Assembly: GCA_028023455.1 (NCBI GenBank) | Contig: JAQFVV010012497.1 | Coordinates: forward strand, 4,214,001 to 4,278,000 | Origin: Epiperipatus broadwayi | Lineage: Eukaryota; Onychophora; Udeonychophora; Euonychophora; Peripatidae | Direction: 5' to 3' | DNA length: 64,000 nucleotides | The notes under the pieces: generated by a model | What the model saw: only the letters and a program-made list of their open reading frames with translations | What the model was told of the DNA's origin: nothing | The model's database searches: none | Shown here: positions 59,195 through 64,000 of the stretch, piece after piece | Layout of the letters: each line of letters starts with the position of its first letter | How positions within the stretch are numbered: position 1 is the first letter of the stretch | Program-made: the position numbers and the translations under genes

Positions 59195-59290
59195 TCACCA
59201 AGCTTTATTTAATTTCTAGTGTCAACTGCTTAGTAGTATTCTTCAGATATTTCGAAATAAGTAAAATATTGTAAAAATAACAAAATATTA
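59195..59290 (-). repeat. Second hairpin family, single arm
   Basis: The minus strand reads CTGAAGA, AT, ACTAC-TAA-GCAGT, T, GACAC. Outside it, TTATTTAATTTCTAGTGTC resembles the left arm of the 57909-58172 element. The opposite arm is not recognisable. Confidence 0.45.
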
Positions 59291-61810
59291 TTTTTTTAAA
59301 AAATAAAGACAATGCACTAAGAATGAAAGAAATTTTGAACATCTTATAAAGCTATTTACCAAAAGTAAAGTTTAGCATGAATAATAACTTTGCAGTTCTG
59401 TTACCTGTCTATTTATGGGAAGAATCTAATAATATCCTCAACTTACTTTGTCAATTACTTAATAATGCATTGCAGTGAAACTTTTATATAATAATTTGTA
59501 GGCTTTTTTATATTATAATTTTTGCAGACTAAGCGCTTTCAGAGCCCTTGTTGCTTCTTATCAGTTACTATAATGTGGAACATGTACATGGAGGCTTAGC
59601 AGTAATGCCTGCCCTTTCTGTGACCATTGTAAAATTGGATTAATCAATATTACTTTTTATTGGCCCTCTTCTTTTGCAGTCTTTTATTTGAAATAATTAT
59701 TTGTGTGATTGATTGGTTATTTCACTCAGATAATTTTTCAGTAGAGCATCACAAATATATTTATTATTTCATTTAATGTTGATAATTTATTTATTCTTTG
59801 TAATATTTAATTTTAACTCTCAACAGCTACAATGCAGTCATATAATGTAAGTGGTCCAAATTTGAAATTTTTTAAAAATTATAAGCATTATTTACAATAA
59901 GTGTTATAATATTTGTATAAAAAATATAACCATTTTGTTTAGGAAAAGAATAATCAGTTATAATAAATGTTTGATTTTTATTGTAAGCATTATTTACAAT
60001 AAGTATTGTAATATTTATATAAAAAAAAATCTAGCCATAGATCTCAAAAAACAGAAATAAAATTACTTATGTTTAAACTACAGTGACATAAGATAACTCT
60101 AAACTCCAAAAACGTGGCATAAAATTTTACACTATCCGAGCAAAATTCAAACTAATTTGACTTTTGCAAAATGCAGATAGCCTTAGAAAGGTACTGAGAT
60201 GGACACATAATCAGTTTATAAAATTCTATAAAATTAAGTCATATGAATATTTCTAGCAATATCACATATCTCTTGTAGCCATTGAGGATTAATTCTTACT
60301 TGATGTATGTATGTGTGCAAGACACAAATATATTCATTTCAATTATAGATCTTAATTAGAAATTTTAGGATGTAGAATTATTTTTGTTATAACATGCTTT
60401 GACACCTTAATATATTCATTAAAAGATCTTATAGAATAGTTCAGAACTTACTACTTACTATTGATACAAGTTACTTGAAATGCAAGGACTATAGTAGAGT
60501 AAGCCAATTCTGCAATTGAAAAACAGTACAAGTTTAAAAAAAAAAAGGCAAACTGATAATAGCGTATATAAATGGAAGGATGATTCCCTTACCTGTTTGT
60601 TGGAAGGCATGATTTAAAAAAATTATTTAGATAGATCAAAAACTGATTGTAAAAAGGACATAAAACAAGCAACATTGAAAAAATTGAAGGATAGACTAAT
60701 CATTATTTTATGTTTAATACTGGAAAAGCTTAAAATAGTAGTTGATATCATAGAAATATTACTAAAGGCAAAATTTTGAAGAAAAAAAAGGGTAAAAACA
60801 GAATAAAATTTGAGACTACAGTCAGAATAGAGATGAAAATGAATCAGAAATAAGATATTGAAGTGGATAAAAAAGAAAAAACTTATTCAGATATTGAATG
60901 AAAAGTTAAAATCAAAGCTTAGAAAAATAGAGAATTATAAAAAAAGCCATGGAAATGGCTAGCTATTTGCAAATATACTAAAATAAAGATTAATAATAAA
61001 GGTATTTGCATTTCCTACAGAACACGAAAAAGACAATGATAACGTGAAAGAGATTAGAAATTCTATAGAAGACTTAAGTTTTTTATTAACAGTCTTTTCA
61101 AGTCCCATAAGAGAGTTCAATAAATTATTAGAACAAGGTGAAGCTAAAATATTCAGACTAGATAAGAATTTTAATTGTGAGAAATAGAGCATTTAAAAAA
61201 AAGCCTTGATGATTAATGCTTAGTGAAACCACATGGCTAAAAATCATAGAGCATATACAATATAATATGATGTGAATATTTCACAGCACAAAATAAAGAT
61301 GAAAAATATCAGTTGTAGCATTCAAAACAAAGGCTAAAGTATTCACAGATCAAATAGTTGAAAACAAAAAACCTAATCAATACTTTTATTGATAGATAGT
61401 ACTAATAAAATAAGCAGATGATCTTTATAAACTTAGAAAGAATATCAGGATGCAAAATTAGACTATATGACATATTCTTACACCATAACATTAGTGTAAA
61501 CAACTAAGGAAAGAAAATGGAATCAATTTAATGGTGGCTTATCTCAGAAAATGAATGACTCAATCAGTGAGGAGGGCTGGGGGAAAATGATCTATTGTCA
61601 TGTAGTCATTCATAAAATTTTTAATATTAATACTGTTAAGCATCCCTGCATCCCAATTGCTTGTTGAAGCAGTCACCAGAACTGAAAAAATATGAGTAAA
61701 TGAGTGATGACTCAGAAAATGTTTGATTTATGTTAGAGATAAATATGAAAATGAGTGGATCTAAAATAAAATGAATAATTGAATGGCTTATGCTTCAGGA
61801 GTTCATAAAA
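59291..61810. other. LMAN2 intron with a direct repeat and an unassigned frame
   Basis: A piece of about 45 bp starting AAGCATTATTTACAATAAGT occurs at 59883 and again at 59995 with few changes. At 61010-61187 the plus strand stays open for about 58 codons (DNVKEIRNSIEDLSFLL, then LLEQGEAKIFRLDKNFNCEK). It looks protein-like, but I cannot name it; it could be gag or ORF1 debris. The rest is AT-rich. Confidence 0.35.
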
Positions 61811-61811
61811 A

Positions 61812-61910
61812 GTTTCAGAAAGTGGCAGAGCTGGTTTGCAATTCATGAATATTGAGTTCCAGTCTGCCACTCTATCATTGCCCCTAACAGAACAGGGCAA
61901 TTAATAATAC
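61812..61910 (+). repeat. tRNA-derived SINE copy
   Basis: TGGCAGAGCTGGTTTGC resembles a tRNA D-arm/box A, and GAGTTCCAGTCTG a T-arm/box B 30 bp later. The 3' part, CACTCTATCATTGCCC then CAGGGCAA, is shared with 63460-63548. It differs from the SINE at 3.1 kb. Confidence 0.5.
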
Positions 61911-63454
61911 TAGCCTGCAAATAATTGTTTTTTCTATGATAAAAACAAAACTAGGTAGGTTTTACTAATTTTGGTTTTGTTTAATTCAAAAATACGTTTT
62001 GTTTTGCTGCATCATTTTCTCATTACATAAAATGTTTGATAACTTACTACTGTTTGAATCGAATATATTGTATATTAATCTTAGAATGCAACATCTCAAT
62101 CTTATTTTTTTCTACATTAAACACAAGTAAAAGCTGCTGTATAAACAATAAGATTGTTTGTATGTTACTTCTATTTACATTTAAGCTGGCGAAACCAAAG
62201 TGGTAAATGCTTATTTTAAACCAACAGTGCCAATAACATAGTTAAATTATTAATCCTATTTGAAATAAGAATTACAGGCTTAACCATACAGAGTTTTATA
62301 AGAATATAAAAAAAAATATTTAAGACAAAAATGATGCCAGTAGCGTATTCATATATACACATGCAGGGAAACTACTTTTTAATAAAGCAAAAAATAAATC
62401 TCAGAATAATTACATTAAAATTGCCATGCCTGTGGTGAAATATGTTTCAGAATGTTGTTTAGAGGAGATATTAAGTGCCTGCGATTTTATGAATGGCTTC
62501 TACAGATATAAGTATGTCTTTTAATATTTAAAACAATTTTTTTTTTCAGATTTTTGCCAGTTTCATCTTTAGATTTCACTTCTAAGTAGAAAGTTATGCC
62601 TGCAGAGAAGAGAGATATAACACACCAGCAAAACAACTAGGCAAGCAAAGTAAAAGATACATGAATTGAAAACTTATTCACATTACACTCCTTGGAAATA
62701 TATATTAGAATTTCTTCTTTGCTCTTTTCCCTTTCCTGTAGAATTTGTTTGTTCCTGAATGCTCTTCACTTATAATCACTAAATTTGGAGGAAAATAATT
62801 AAGATATGACATTAAAAAATGAAGTTTCAGGTTCATGTTATAATCAAGAAGTTAAATTTGTTCAACATGTTCCTTAAAATTTTTTGTAATAAAAATTTTA
62901 TGAATAAACATTAAAATATGATTTTATATTTACAATGACATACACCCAGATACAAATGAAAGTAAAAGATGCATAGGGCACAGAATTGTTGGATCATATC
63001 TTAAGCACAACTAATAGCTAATCTTGGAAAAGGAATATCAGCGCAACATAAACGACTGAAAGAGATAGAACTGGGAAAGGCTTTTATTTATACAAATAAT
63101 TTGAGAGAAATGACTGGTTTCTGATATCCAAACTAGTGTCATCCTCTTCTTATTGTGTATGTGGTGAAAGTTTGTTATGAATGTACTAGGCAAAAGCAAT
63201 TACAGTATAACAATATGACTGCAGTACACACTAAATCAAATACTCACAAATCTTTTACTTGTATTATAAAGAAAGATGTGTGAGAATATCTCTCAGTGTT
63301 ATATCTTATGGCTGTATATACTAAAAAAACAGAAATGTGTCACAACTAAACGTGAAATGAAGGACTCAGATCATCTATTTTCATTAAAATATTTTCTATT
63401 TTACAGCAAAATCATGTTGGCTAGAGTAATGGTTTATTGCTCAGTAGTTAGTAA
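61911..63454. other. LMAN2 intron, AT-rich
   Basis: No exon, element or RNA gene recognised. Confidence 0.4.
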
Positions 63455-63550
63455 GAAGATTGAGCACTGGAAGTGATTTATTGACAGTCCATGGATTTTG
63501 AGCTCTAGAGTCTGCCTATCTACCACTGCATTAAATCATACAGGGCTAAA
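63455..63550 (+). repeat. tRNA-derived SINE copy
   Basis: It matches 61830-61905 (TTGACAGTCCATGGATTTTG, then AGTCTGCC and TACCACTGCATT) and the fragment at 58.67 kb. The box B equivalent reads TGAGCTCTAGAGTCTG. Confidence 0.5.
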
Positions 63551-64000
63551 AATAAATAAAAAGAAATGATTATCAACAATTCAAATGAAAATGAGATTAA
63601 GAAAGACAGTGTTGAAGTAAATAGTTGACATAAATTAGAATTATGTATGCTATAAGCAGATGAAATTGCCTTCAATATAAACAAATACATGTTTAAAAAT
63701 TATTAAAAATAATGAAGTAGACAATATCAGAAAGATTTTGGAAAATTGATATAAGTTAGTTATAAATATACAGGCAGGAAAATGTAAATCATAGGAAAAT
63801 TTAAAGCTAAGAAGAGAGAGCTGGAAAAGATATGTAATAAAGCAGAACTTAATTATTCAGTCAATCCTTTTGTATTTCAAGGGCATAATAACAAAGTCAA
63901 GAATTTTGTCACAGAAAACCGTTTTATCACATTAACATATTAAAACATTGTAGAAGCTGAGGCATTGGAAGATAAATAACACAATGTAAACTACTTATTT
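63551..64000. other. LMAN2 intron, AT-rich
   Basis: Nothing recognised up to the window edge. Confidence 0.4.

Noticed and set aside
59811-59851. Possible 20 bp microexon (CTCAACAG before CTACAATG..., GTAAGT after) in the LMAN2 intron
   Set aside because: Good splice-like ends, but the encoded residues do not match the lectin and such ends occur by chance in 10 kb.
61010-61190. LMAN2 or other host exon at the RNSIEDLSFLL frame
   Set aside because: No match to the lectin and no clean donor after it; left as unassigned debris.

Overview
The window is nuclear DNA of an animal, most likely an invertebrate. It is strongly AT-rich and gene-poor, CpG is depleted outside a few patches, and it is full of decayed transposable elements. 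I cannot fix the species: the repeat content (non-LTR, Ty3/gypsy, hAT and Tigger-like elements, tRNA-derived SINEs) occurs in many invertebrates. None of the long open frames is a conventional intact host gene; most are chance frames or decayed element coding sequence.

Host genes. I can identify parts of two, both from short exons with good splice signals. On the minus strand, TMEM230 (a small two-span membrane protein of endosomes and vesicles) has its first recognisable coding exon at 19035-19109 and the next at 4316-4438. A 14.6 kb intron separates them and the rest lies beyond the left edge. On the plus strand, the first coding exon of an LMAN2/VIP36-type L-type lectin is at 53722-53848. 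It follows a GCGCATGCGC palindrome (NRF-1-like) and the start codon sits in a YY1-like context. The rest lies beyond the right edge, so the last 10 kb is its first intron. A second CpG-retaining patch at about 26.1-27.4 kb could be the TMEM230 promoter.

Layout. 0.7-2.5 kb: decayed LINE (minus). 3.1 kb: tRNA-type SINE. 10.3-10.9 kb: foldback element. 12.1-18.0 kb: old full-length Ty3/gypsy element with two LTRs, carrying a nested 902 bp Tigger/pogo-like element. 20.4-20.9 kb: long-TIR MITE. 21.6-23.0 kb: LINE scraps. 27.4-28.3 kb: double foldback. 28.4-30.1 kb: internally deleted gypsy element (minus). 30.7-33.5 kb: LINE with endonuclease, RT and terminal zinc finger (plus). 45.9-47.0 kb: hAT element with 8 bp target duplication. 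47.8-50.1 kb: two LINE fragments (minus). 48.6-52.2 kb: three more foldback copies. 55.3-59.2 kb: two LINE copies (plus) with a hairpin element between them. 61.8 and 63.5 kb: SINEs.

Main discovery candidate. The foldback family (10.3, 27.4, 48.7, 50.9 and 52.2 kb) has inverted arms that each encode what folds as a type I hammerhead ribozyme: CTGANGA core, GAAA, a GTC cleavage triplet, a two-part stem I, a covarying stem II and a minimal stem III (self-complementary ACTAGT). The copies have 10-14 bp target duplications and an asymmetric tail of about 40 bp. This combination fits non-autonomous Penelope-like retroelements better than cut-and-paste MITEs. A second hairpin family (5.0, 6.6, 50.7, 53.0, 58.0 and 59.2 kb) carries a diverged core of similar layout with compensatory changes in its stem.
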